DNA of 64,000 nucleotides from NCBI GenBank assembly GCA_037953745.1, contig JBAKBP010012297.1, forward strand, positions 1 through 64,000. The letters are read 5' to 3'. Position 1 is the stretch's first letter, and every line of letters begins with the position of its first letter. Shown piece after piece: positions 20,331 through 31,200 of the stretch. This DNA is from Lithodes maja. Lineage: Eukaryota > Arthropoda > Malacostraca > Decapoda > Lithodidae. The notes beneath the pieces were generated by a model. The model was not told where the DNA came from. It saw nothing but the letters and a program-made list of their open reading frames with translations, and searched no databases. The position numbers and the translations under genes were made by a program.

Positions 20331-21400
20331 ATTACCTAGATTTAGGTATAACTAGTAGTTTAAGTAAATTCGCAGACGATACTAAAATGGGAGATCAATT
20401 GATTCAGATAGCGATATAGAGTGCCTCCAAAGGGATCTAGATACCTTACATGAATGGTCAGTAAATTGGCAGATGAAGTTTAACATTGACAAATGCAAGG
20501 TATTAAAGATAGGGAAGATGCAAACAAATGTTAAATATAAACTAGCTAATTTAGAATTAGAAAATTCAGAGTGCGAGAAAGATCTAGGTGTGTTTGTTAG
20601 CAATGATTTGAAGCCTAGAAAACAGTGTATAAGCGTTCGTAATAAGGCAAACAGGATTCTCGGGTTCATCTCTAGGAGTGTGAGTAACAGAACTGCTGAT
20701 GTTATCTTAAAACTTTACTTGTCATTAGTGAGACCCCATATGGATTATGCTGTCCAATTTTGGTGTCCTTATTAGAATGGACATAGATTCATTGGAGAGA
20801 GTACAGCGTAGAATGACACAAATGATCCATAATATTAGAAATCTTCCGTATGAAGAAAGGTTGAAGAAATTAGGTTTACATTCGTTAGAGAGACGCAGAG
20901 TTAGAGGGGATATGATAGAGGTGTTCAAGTGGGTTAGTGGGATTAACAAAGGGGACATGACAAATGTACTAAAGCTCAGTGATAGCGAAAGAACTCGTAC
21001 CAATGGTTTCAAATTAGATAAATTTTGTTTCAGAAAAGATATAGGCAAATATTGCTTTGGTAACAGAGTTGTAGATGGGTGGAATGGACTACCAAGTGCT
21101 ATAGTGGGATCTAAAACGGTAGGGAGCTTTAAGATAAAATTGGATAAGCATATGGACGAGAAGGGTTGGGTGTGAAGGGGGATCAGCCGGGTTGGGCCAA
21201 TCAGCGCTCTGCAGACCCCCATAATCCTGCGTTAATCTCTAACTGTTTTGGTAAGGTGATCCTCAGGGTATTAGAGTGTTGAGCCTATGGGCTTTGTAAT
21301 TGAATTGGGGTTGTGTGGGACAGGGATCTGCCTTGCTTAGGCCAATCGGCTTTCTGCAGACTCCCATTTTCTTAAGTTAAACAGCTGGCCGTAACCTCGA
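20331..21400 (+). mobile_element. CR1-like LINE, 3' fragment
   Basis: It starts just before RT motif C (LSKFADDTKMGDQ). It continues as DKCKVLKIGKMQTN, SECEKDLGVFVSNDLKPRK and SLVRPHMDYAVQFW, then after a shift near 20773 as MTQMIHNIRNLPYEERLKKL through DGWNGLPSAIV to a stop at 21175. About 220 bp of 3' UTR follow, with a partly duplicated phrase (GGGTTGGGCCAATCAGCGCT / CTTAGGCCAATCGGCTTT). The clade is clear from the thumb signatures. Confidence 0.88.
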
Positions 21401-21409
21401 GCGTCCTGG

Positions 21410-21660
21410 GTAAACAAACCGCGACGACGGACTCCCCCCGCCGCCGATTTTCGGCACAAACGCGCAGTTTTATTCTCATCGAAAACGACATTTAAAAAGT
21501 TATTATATCGGTTTCAATACTAGGCCTATTACCGGACCAGAAAAAGGTGTAGCTTGGTTTGGATGCGTGGAAACCGAAAAAAAAAATGTAGCCTAGGCTA
21601 TTAAATCCTCAGTGGTACCTGTCAAATAGGTGTCCAGTAACTAAAATCATACCCTACAAA
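21410..21660. repeat. Inverted copy of the BRK1 upstream segment
   Basis: The reverse complement aligns with 19925-20170. The shared words include TAGTTACTGGACACCTATTT, GACAGGTACC, CGGTTTCCACGCATCC and AGCTACACC. The arms are about 1.25 kb apart and enclose the CR1 fragment. Confidence 0.7.
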
Positions 21661-21789
21661 ATTTTGCATTTTGTGTAAACTGTTAACCTAGGCCTACCTA
21701 GGCTCTCCAATGAAAATATAAAATTTTAATTAGGCCTAGGGCTTATCAAATCAAATGCCATCATACAAACTCAGATTTCAGCATTAAAA

Positions 21790-22092
21790 CGAATAGCCTA
21801 TGGACTGAGGCGGATATTTGACGGTAAACCTGACTTTTTGGACCGACAGCGATTTCAGTAAGTTTTATTTTGTTTTTTGTATTTTTTCCTTCAGAGATAG
21901 TGTTGTTTTATACTGAAGAGGAGCGGAAATGAGTATTTACCCATTATCCAACAATCTAAAAACACGCCCCTATTAGACTATTTTTTTTTTTTTTTTTTAA
22001 TGTTCTAGGCTATTAGCCTAACCTAACAACCTTACCTAACCTAACCTAGTATATGGGTGGGGGCTGCCGCACCCACACCCCCGCTGGTTGGG

Positions 22093-22126
<34 letters not shown>

Positions 22127-22440
22127 CTGTGCCATTAGCCTAACTTAACAACCTAACCTAACCTAACCTAGTATATGGGTGGGGGCTGCCGCCCCCACAC
22201 CCCCGCTGGTTGGGTACTGGCTGAAAAACTTATTGTTTTACAGTAGCCTAGGCCTATACATGTATTTTAGCGTTTTTTTTGTTTCTCCCTTGTAATACAT
22301 TTCCGCTCTTAATGCCATATATAGCAATGATGTATATGCTCTACCGGACCTATTAGGCCTAAACAGATCGATGGGCTAACTGTCGGTCCAAAACATCAGT
22401 ATAACCTATTTGACCGTCCATACAATATTAGGCTACTTGT
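21790..22440. repeat. Hairpin-structured repeat with two CCTAA-bearing units in its loop
   Basis: The outer arms are inverted: GGATATTTGACGGT..TTTTGGACCGACAG at 21808-21850, against TGTCGGTCCAAAA..TATTTGACCGTCC at 22380-22420. Inner arms are GAGCGGAAATGAGTAT and ATACATTTCCGCTC. In between, a unit with CCTAACCTAA, GTATATGGGTGGGGGCTGCC and CCCCGCTGGTTGGGT occurs twice (about 22010-22095 and 22138-22217), each after a T run. The CCTAA runs are too short to be a telomere. Confidence 0.65.
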
Positions 22441-22984
22441 ACAGCAATTAGTTATTTAGTGTTCATTGGACAACAACCAACCATGCTTTACTTTAACCAA
22501 TAATTCGTTCGTTTACGGGACTTATGACACTATCACACGATAAATAAAACTTCTAAAGAAACTCTAGAACCTTATCAACTAGGCCTAATCAAAATGCAGG
22601 TTTGAGCTCTGAAAAAGGAAATATAGTTACAGGAAGTCAAAATGTGGGTGTGGATCGGCTGATTTCTGTTTGTAAACAATGGCGATGGAGAATCTTGGAC
22701 GTGGGATGGTCGCTTAATTTCCCGTTTCTCTCTTCCAAAATGCGGTTTACATTTTATATAATTTGTTTAGTTTGGTTTATGATTATTATGTTTATTTGCC
22801 GCTATCGGTTTATTATCAATATTTTGGGAAATGGGCATTTTGTTTTAGTGTTCCTAGACCCATCAGCCATCTTGATCAATATTTAATCATGATTTACATT
22901 TGGATTTGATTTGTTATTTTACTTTCTCCTGTATATGCCCCTAAATTAAATGTATGTCCTTATAAAATACATGCACCGGCAAAC
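22441..22984. other. No supported gene
   Basis: A short ATG frame near 22678 (AACAATGGCGATGGAG) stops after 12 codons. The open frame at 22602-22886 lacks a good start and resembles no family I know. Nothing else was seen. Confidence 0.3.
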
Positions 22985-23003
22985 TCATCCCCCCTCCCCC
23001 CCC

Positions 23004-23092
<89 letters not shown>
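22985..23092. repeat. C/CT-rich run followed by (TA)n microsatellite
   Basis: CCCCTCCCCCCCCC is followed by (CT)n with a GT interruption, then about 50 bp of (TA)n at 23041-23090. A second (TA) run follows the palindrome at 23284-23306. Confidence 0.95.
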
Positions 23093-23093
<1 letters not shown>

Positions 23094-23123
23094 AGGTAAA
23101 ATCACAAATACGTGTGAACAAAT

Positions 23124-23287
23124 TATGTAGTAAAACTCGCTAGGAAAATTGAAACAAAGGAACACCAAGCTTTCGTCTATTCTCTCAAGACATCTTCAGG
23201 TAATAATTACCCTGAAGATGTCTTGAGAGAATAGACGAAAGCTTGGTGTTCCTTTGTTTCAATTTTCCTAGCGAGTTTTACTACATA
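23124..23287. repeat. Perfect 77-bp inverted repeat with 10-base loop
   Basis: Arm 23124-23200 is the exact reverse complement of 23211-23287, and the loop is TAATAATTAC. It is flanked on both sides by (TA)n. Each right arm carries CCTGAAGATG..GACGAAAGC. That order of CTGAAGA and GAAA around a 4-bp GTCT/AGAC stem is reminiscent of the ends of Penelope-like elements, but the hammerhead core does not fit cleanly. Confidence 0.95.
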
Positions 23288-24154
23288 TATATATATATAT
23301 ATATATTCGCCAGATTATTATACAAATACAATTAGTTTGTCCAAATATTCGAATACGAATGCAAATACTTTTACTTTTATTTTAAGAATACGAATACCCT
23401 GAATGACTGTATTCGAATGCATTCGAATATCGGAATACGAATAACAAATATGAATACTCCATCCCTGCTAATAACCAGAGCTCACACTTGCATGCATGTC
23501 TCATATGTGTGTGTGTGTATCAAGGCCTTGTAAAATAGATTATTGATTTTCCCAAGTGGATTATGACCCGATTCTCTGCTTGAATGTGTTCCTTGCTTGG
23601 TTAACTCTAAGGGTGATCTGTCGCCTTGGATATTGACCATGCAAGAATTGTATTTGTAACTGGGATTATAACCTGACATTATAGAAATTCCATAATCCTA
23701 ACTTATAATTCATAGAAATGATACCTTACAAATTACTTGATTTTATAGCAGACACAGAGCCAGTGTCGCACAACATTTTGCCAGAGTACATTCTGAGCCA
23801 GAACACCAGTGCGCTGCCATGTACACTATGGTAAACCAATTAACCCTTGCCAAAAAATGTACCTAACAGCTGGCCGTTGAATACAATATAGGTTGATGGG
23901 GGTACTGACCCCCCATCACCCTCACTCCCCTTGCACCATATTGTTATCATCATATATATGTTGCCATCAGGGGGTAAAATATCGTGCATACGCACTGTGG
24001 CGATCTAGCTCAGATTGTACCCTAGAGAATTGTCACATGACACCGGTATCACATGTCAAAGCTATGATACCGGTACCTTACTTGACCTTATAGCTAATCA
24101 TATTGCTAAACCTGTATCTTCTATAGCTAACTCAGAACCTGTATGTAACTATGT

Positions 24155-24343
24155 ATGTTTGTATATACTCAGGCACATAGCCCATTGCTGGGGGTGGGCG
24201 ACTCGAGACAGAGCCCGAACAGAAAAACGTTAAAGTTCCAATTCTTAGGGTTTGGGACCACTTTCACATTCCCTCGCCCCTGTCTCTGTCTCGTCGAATA
24301 GGAGAATTTTTACAAGGGGAGGAGGATTCCTAGCCCCCTGCCA
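24155..24343 (+). repeat. SINE-like repeat E, copy
   Basis: TATACTCAGGCACATAGCCC through GACTCGAGACAGAGCCCGAA to AGGAGGATTCCTAGCCCC. See the 56831-57020 copy for the target duplication. Confidence 0.75.
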
Positions 24344-24354
24344 CTAACTAAGGG

Positions 24355-24545
24355 GAGGTGTGGCGGAGTGGTCTTGCCACTGGACTGGTAATCCAATGGA
24401 CCCGGGTTCGAATCCCAATATGTCAATGGGAAGATATTATTGGGATGGAATTTGTGCTGTACCTAGAGTATCAGTGCATCACCACAGCACACCAAAATGC
24501 CAAATAAATACCCTCATTGTTCCCTGATTAAATAGCATTGTATGA
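24355..24545 (+). repeat. tRNA-derived SINE
   Basis: GTGTGGCGGAGTGGTCTTGC (A box) and GGGTTCGAATCCC (B box) frame an anticodon-like arm TGGACTGGTAATCCAA. A non-tRNA body with TTATTGGGATGG follows. The 3' acceptor stem is missing, so this is a SINE head and not a tRNA gene. Confidence 0.65.
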
Positions 24546-24564
24546 ATATTCCCATATTCAAAAA

Positions 24565-24832
24565 TATGCTACAGGGGGGCAATGCCTAGTGAGTTAATTG
24601 CTCAATAGGTGGCGTTCTGAGAGTGAGGGTCCGAGCCTGGGGAATGAGACTGTGAAGCACAGAGGCGGAGCAGCTTCAGAGATGGAATTGCTTCGAGCTG
24701 TGAAGCTTCGCATGTCTCACTCCCTAGACTGTAGCAAGACCTCACGGGCCTCACCGTGTTCAGCGGTAGAGTGTAAAGGCTATCAGCCTATGCCCGAGAG
24801 GGAGTAGTTGGAATATAGAAAAAAAAAAAAAA
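24565..24832 (+). repeat. Probable SINE/retroposon with A tail
   Basis: A GC-richer block begins GGGGGCAATGCCTAGTGAG, includes GTTCAGCGGTAGAGTG and ends in about 16 A at 24817-24832. The A tail suggests retroposition. No second copy was recognised in the window. Confidence 0.4.
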
Positions 24833-24840
24833 AATTGCAA

Positions 24841-25023
24841 CAAATACATACATACACATGCATAAAATTTTAAGACTGAGTGTTCCACACATAAGTGCAG
24901 TTTCAGTCTCTTGTCCTAATGGCGGCATTCCAGGCAACCCTGTTAAGGGCTGCTTCACTTGTCAAGTTCTTGGATTTGAGATCGGCGCGTATAGTCTGAT
25001 CCCAGGTCTTCCTCGGTCCACCC
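24841..25023 (-). mobile_element. LINE family C 3'-end fragment
   Basis: Nearly identical to 37632-37800: TTAAGACTGAGTGTTCCACA, CAGTTTCAGTCTCTTGTCC, GGCGGCATTCCAGGCAACCC. Minus strand translation matches the GPRKTWDRAIRADLKSK block of the longer copy. It stops 60 bp before Nup133 exon e1. Confidence 0.8.
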
Positions 25024-25083
25024 CTTCAAGAGTAAGTATACTTATTATAGTTAACCCAAAACCTTTTTTATTTTTTCTATCAG

Positions 25084-25257
25084 CAACCATGGAGACAGGA
25101 GGCAGCTCCCCACCTACATCAGTCAGCAACTTCTCGGTGCTGAAACACTCTGAATATTACCAGGACTCTGCTGAGAACGTCCTACTAGCTCAGCGTTTCT
25201 TACTCTCATCATCCACGGCTTATATCTACAACAAGAAGACTGTTTTGTGTGTGTCAG
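25084..25257 (+). CDS. Nup133: Nup133 exon e1 (last propeller blade)
   Basis: The acceptor TTTTTTCTATCAG is preceded by a T-rich tract; the exon ends GTGTCAG before GTTAGT. It encodes TMETGGSSPPTSVSNF..AENVLLAQRFLLSSSTAYIYNKKTVLCVS, aligning with the propeller end that reads TAYLYNESAVYVCS in vertebrates. It enters in phase 1 (two bases finish a split codon) and leaves in phase 1. The internal ATG at 25089 is probably not the start, because a real acceptor precedes it. Confidence 0.88.
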
Positions 25258-28200
25258 GTTAGTACCATGCCTTGTTTGGGTATTTATATCATCTTGGGCT
25301 TACAGTACCGTATATATACCACAGAAAGATTATTTAGTTATGTTAGGTTAGCAAGATGTTTTGTTTCTCTCATTTTGTTTCTTGGGAGTTCTATAAGTTG
25401 ACAGTTTTGGTTTAGAGGTGTTGTTTGTTCATTTCAATCATATTGATATGAGCATGGTGAGATGGATGTATAATTTCATGCCATAATAAGAGAAGAGACC
25501 AATAAGAGCAGAGTTGAGGAAGACCTTTATCAAAGTTCTGAGGAAGGATGTCTGTGTTAGGGGACTTAATAGGTGAGAGGTGATCAAGAATTAGGTATGC
25601 AAATCATAGAGCTGCCTTCAACTAATACTAATGCTGATTTAATTTCTTGTGAATATTCCGTTTAGTGAGGTCATCAGCTAATATTCCTTACACTCACAGG
25701 GCAAGGATTCAAGACCTCCCTTTTTAAATTGTTAACCAATGCTCTAAATTAATCACTTTGTTTTACCCTATTTCTGACAGCAGTGGGAGAAGGCGATAGC
25801 GGAGATCGGGTGGAGTTTTCTGGTTCTGGAGACAGTATTTTGGGTGTGGGACGATCACAAGGGCTACCATTGATCTTCTCGGCCAATAACGGTATTGTCT
25901 CCATCACCTCCACCTCCCCACACCATCATCTATCACAGTCCAGGTCAGTTACTGAGACAGAGACACCTTGGTTCATGTTGTACGGTCGCGCTAATAAGAC
26001 ATGTCCCAGCTGTCATTACGTCTGGCTTGCTCTGTGCTGTATTAATGTCTGCCAGATGTTGAATAGGGTAGTTAAGTGTTGGAACATGTTTGTATATTTC
26101 ACTCGATATGAAGAAATGAAGCTTAGATATTGTTGATACCAATTATTGATCAACACATACTTGGTGCCGAGACATCACTTATTAGCGCGATTGTACAATA
26201 TCAAATTAGGCCTTAGAGAAGTTAGAATACCAGTGACGTCTTCTTAATTCTATTCTTGCTGTATTTAGACAATTTTGTGCAGTTTAAGAATGATCTGTGG
26301 TAGTAAAAAGGGTTAAGGAAGATAGTTCAAAGCTTGTTAATTGCTGGAGGCACTTTTTGAACTGAATAAAATAGTGTAATAGTAGCCAGAGTAAAGTTAA
26401 AAGGACGGCACTGGTACTGAATGGGTTAAAAGTGGATATCTGTGTGTATTTTGTCTTAACCCTTTCACGCACAGGATGCAATTTGAGCCTATTCTGGGAT
26501 AATTTAAAGCCTTTTTGTCTGTGACCATCAGGGGTGTTTAGAAACCTTTAGTTTAGTTGTTGTTGTTCCCCAGACTGCCTGGCCGAACAGACCCAAGGCC
26601 TCGAGCAAAGCCAAGGCCATAACCGAGCGCCCCCACAGAACCTCTCCCTGCCTACCACAATAAAACCTGGGTGATCGAAGCTACTCCATGGTGGGAAGCT
26701 GAGGAGGGTGCGGAAACGCCCGGGAAATCAAAGCCCCACCCAGGGCCCTCTGCCCCTCAGCAATTATGAAGAGAAAGTTGAGGGGCAAAGGAAAAATGTG
26801 ACTCTTTGGCTTCCAATCTTGGTAGATTGGGAGGTCAATCCACGGAAGAGACGCCGTCACTTGAGATCTAGAAAATATATAAGTAAAAGGAACAGTCAGC
26901 GTAAGCTATGGGTATGGCAGAGATCGCTCAGTTCTCACTCTGATAGACCAGCCCATCACCACATGACTAGAATCCAATCCTCTCAGCATCAGCTAGGAAA
27001 GGCCCTAGAAAGCCGCCTTTGGCGGGGAATAGCTCCCCTATTTCAACCCCTTTCGGGGTTGGGCACCCGCGGCGCCCCTTTAGTTGCTTTAGTTTAGTTA
27101 CTTCAACCTCTGCAGTTGTCTTTGAGTTAGCTGTGGGCAGAAAACAAATTTTGGAGAGGTAATTAGAAGATTGAAAGAACTCCATTTCTGATTGCTAATC
27201 GGTAACCCCTGCGTCCACACGTGCATGAAAGGGTTAAGATAACCAAGTTACTGTCCAGTAAAACCTATAATTATTTAACTAATTGGAAGCATACCCCTCA
27301 GAATAGCTAAGCTTCCTAAATATTGAAACACTGTCTTTCACACCTTTATATTTATCTTATGAATAGTGTCCATACCAGTTCCTGTTGAATTAATTTATGT
27401 AAGAAAAACACTGTTAGAGCCAGACAATAAGTTTACTTCCACCAAAGGCTGTTGAATGAGACCATAGCTGAGGACGGGGTTTCCATACTCGAGGAGGGTT
27501 TCACTCTTAGCAATGCCCGAGAGTATGTTATCTGGCTAACACTACAGTATATGATTTTATTTAGTTTGGAGAAGATCTACTAGTAAGAGAAAGCAACTAC
27601 CTGTACAGTAATTTATACTGCCACAGACTGCTACACGAAAGTATAACCGAGAACAAGGTAAATAATTGAACCTTAGCTTTGTTAGAGAGTAGGTAGATGA
27701 TTTTATTGGGTTTAGACATCTCATTGTATGAGTAAGAAAAATAATGTGTACTTCCACAGTCTAATGAACGAGAGCATAGCTGAGGATGGACTATCCAAAC
27801 TTGGTGAGAGTTTGAACCTGAGTTATGCTGGAGAGCTTGGCCAAGACCGTGTAACCAGACTACAAGCAGCCTTCCTTCAATACAGCAAGAACTTCCCTCA
27901 GGCACAGGTACCTGGTAGCAGAGTTGTTGCTTATATTGAGTTATATTATTGTTTTGTTCATAACCTTTAGGTGTATCAAGGGATAAGCACAAATAGTTAG
28001 GTTAGTTAACCATATAGGCCAGGCTGATGGGGTATATCAGACTTACAGTATCTTGTGTAAATACTGTGTGCCGCTGGCCGTGGTATGGTCGGTAGTGCGC
28101 CTGGCTGCTGATCGAAGGATCGGCAGTTTGATCCTAGGACATACCATTGGTAGATGTCAAGAGTTTGACGGCTCTGTTTAGTGATTCGTGGCAAATATCC

Positions 28201-31200
28201 AGTTAAGTCCCTGTTACAAGGACACGCCCTAGCCCTGTTGATCAAGGGAGTGCACAATGTTAATAACTGCATCAAGGGATGGACCATGGGAGGTTCAAGG
28301 ATTTTATCTAAAATATGAAAAATTGAAGATCGTGGCTGCCCAGAACAGGTTGCCTTGGAATGTGACCATTAGTAGACCAATCTGTAACTGTATCTCTTAT
28401 GGATCATTAATGGTTTACAGTGTGCAGTATGTAATTACTGTACTGCCTTGTGGCACTTTGATAATCTCATTGCAGTAACTTATACACAATGAAGAAATGT
28501 TGGGGGGTGTACAGGCTGACTCAGGTTTGCATATATGGGTATTTAAATATAAATTATAACTAATCTTTAGTGGGGTTTCCTAGTGGAGAGTTAGCCATTG
28601 ATCTTGATGTGAATAGAACAGTTTGTTTAATGCATAAGAGAGACAGAGAGTGAATAAGTGTGCATGTTTTGTGTATTATAGAGAGAGAGTGAATGACTGA
28701 AAATAAAAAAAACATATGGTATCCCCCCTGGGGGTAAAGGGGCCTTGACATTTAGTGGAGGAATAATAATATACTTCACATACATTACTGTGTGTCACAT
28801 AAGGCCACTAAAGGAAGGGGAGGGTGTAAGTCTGGACCAACAATCATCCTAAAGTTATACAGTAAAGTCTTGTTGTGGCACTTTGTGGGGTTTTATTTCA
28901 AAATTTTACTTTGCTAAATTGTTATTTCCACATAGTGATTTTATCTTTTACCTTTACATTGTGCATTCCTATATGGGTTTGTTTGTTTTGCAAGTTTTAC
29001 ATTGTAATTGTAGCACTGATAAGGCTAATGTGGTGCAGATGCTGTAGGGGCCCGAGGGACTGTGTTGAGTGTTGTTGAAGCACTGTTAACACTGTGTCAA
29101 CATTAGTCACAGTACAGTAATGACATGATGGGGTAGTGTTATGGCAGCGGTAAGGATTATATTGTATTACTGTACAAATACTGCAAGGCAACCCTGTCTA
29201 AGCCATTACAATGTAATATAAAAGGACATTAGATCATTGTATGCATGTATGTGTGAAATTGGCAGTAAGAACAAATGTAATACATCCCTCTCTTTCCCAG
29301 ATGATGTTAGATGACCTCTTCCCAGGATCAGACAACACTCAACTAGACACAACTGCACTACAACTGTCAACCAAACTCCTTGATGACTCCCCGGCCACGG
29401 ACCCTCGGTGGGCAGAATCAGCACAGGCTGGGGGGATCGGGGCACCTACTTCCCTTATCGTCAGTGATCAGCTCAAGGATAAATCTGTCGCCCATCATTT
29501 CTATGTCAACTTTCTACAAAAGGTATGTTTTTCTATTAAAACTTTTAACTACAAAGGAATCATTGCTACACCATTGATAGTTTCATAATTTTCCATTAAC
29601 TTGTGAGATTTCAGTTGCGTAGGAATTCAATTTACCGTCAGCTGAAATATAACAGACTATAGCTATGGGGTATGTGCCTGTGTATATACTGTACATAGTT
29701 ATAGTAGTGACCCTAGACCACTGGTGGCATCTTGGCACTACAGGACATGAATGTTTTCATGTGTATTTGGTGAGTGTTTATAGTCCATTCATCATTATAG
29801 GTTGGCAAAAAAAAGTTACTCCTAACCTCTGTATCTCAAAAAGGGCTATTATCTGGCTGACTATTCTCAAATGCTAGATATATTAACTCAATTACTCTAG
29901 TCATTTTTTAGTTATAGAGGTTAGTATTCATGATTGTTTTGCCTAATTATAATTAATAGACCATAGTGGAGGCAGGAAGGTGGATACTGGAGAAATTATT
30001 TCTTTAACCCCTTATTGGCGGCGCCTGACTTAAGTCGTGCACCAATTTGCAGCAAGTTAGGAGCATTATTAAGGCTTTTAACCCGGGAGCTGCGGGAAGA
30101 CTCTCTGGAGTAAGTAAAACTAAAAATCAACTTTTTACATCGAAAAAAAAATATTTTTTTTTATTTTTATTTTTTTATTTTTTTATTTTTGTTTGGCCCC
30201 TGGGCCATGCAAAATCTCAGTCCTCTACCTCCCCTCCTTCCCCACTTTCCTCCTATTCCTCAGTTATCACCTATTTTCCCTATTATTCCCTTATTCTGAG
30301 GTATATTTTCGTGCTAACATTAGCGAGTTGCAAGCAGGGTGTTGTCATCACTGATGGCCATCGAGTGCAAGAGAGAGAGAGAGAGAGTATCGATCGACTG
30401 TGTCGCAGTGGCCTTGGGGAAAATTGGCGGGAAGGTAGCTTGCCTCACCCATACATTATACAACTCGCGGGCTATATCTCCGATTTTGACCATCCAAACG
30501 CTGTTTTCACTCGTTTTATTGTTGTTTCAGGTTAATACCTTTATAATCAACCCATAATAGGCGCATATGGATAATTATTAATGCTATTAATGGTACAATG
30601 AATATTTTAGTGACGAAAAACCTCAAATACGTCAGCACTTCAGAGGTTAAAGGGTTAAAATAGTGTAAATGGCCGGGAGCACAGCGGGCCAGACAGCCGA
30701 CTCCCAGGGCTTACCGCCGCCCATTAACTCATGTTCCCTGTGTTCTCGAGAGGCCGGCAGTGTAGCCAGTAGTGAGCATAGCTGGGAAAAATATACCGAT
30801 ATATGCTAAACTCCCATGTTCGTGGCATCACTGCAAGAGAACCACGAGTGCTACGTAGCTCGTTCTGGTCTCATTTTGAAGCTTTTAGTGCCTAGTTTTT
30901 TTGCTAAATATTTTTTTTTTTTTTTCATGCAGATGCTTGATTTATCATGCAGGAGGGCCTGAATATGCCCAAATGAGCCCAAAACACCCCGCTAGACCAG
31001 GGTTAATCTAGCAGAACCAAATCTATTCCTTTAGGCTAACTTGTTTTTCTCACCATTCTCTTTGAGTACGTTACAGCATTACTGTATAATAACCTATAAT
31101 TCTTATGGCCCTCATTCACTGTCTCACAACATAATACACAAGGCATACAATCTTGATGACAAAATAATAACCACACTCATTCTTAATCATTGTTTCTTTT

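Noticed and set aside
22138..22180. Telomere
   Set aside because: Only a few CCTAA units are present, embedded in a dispersed unit that occurs twice with unique sequence on both sides.
22602..22886. Missing N-terminal exon of Nup133
   Set aside because: The frame has no similarity to the propeller and depends on a non-ATG start; the nearby ATGGCGATGGAG frame stops after 12 codons.
23195..23250. Hammerhead ribozyme in the palindrome arm
   Set aside because: CTGAAGA and GAAA are correctly ordered, but an extra base separates the first from the GTCT/AGAC stem and I could not form a convincing stem I and cleavage site. Kept only as a lead.
24357..24425. tRNA gene
   Set aside because: A and B boxes are present but the 3' half of the acceptor stem and the discriminator are missing and a non-tRNA body follows. 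The same applies to 15770, 28078, 39700, 47440, 49700 and 58200, so all are called SINE heads.
25089..25257. ATG at 25089 as the true start of a propeller-less Nup133
   Set aside because: A T-rich acceptor ending in CAG immediately precedes it, and the protein family extends about 400 residues further N-terminally. Cannot be excluded without transcripts.
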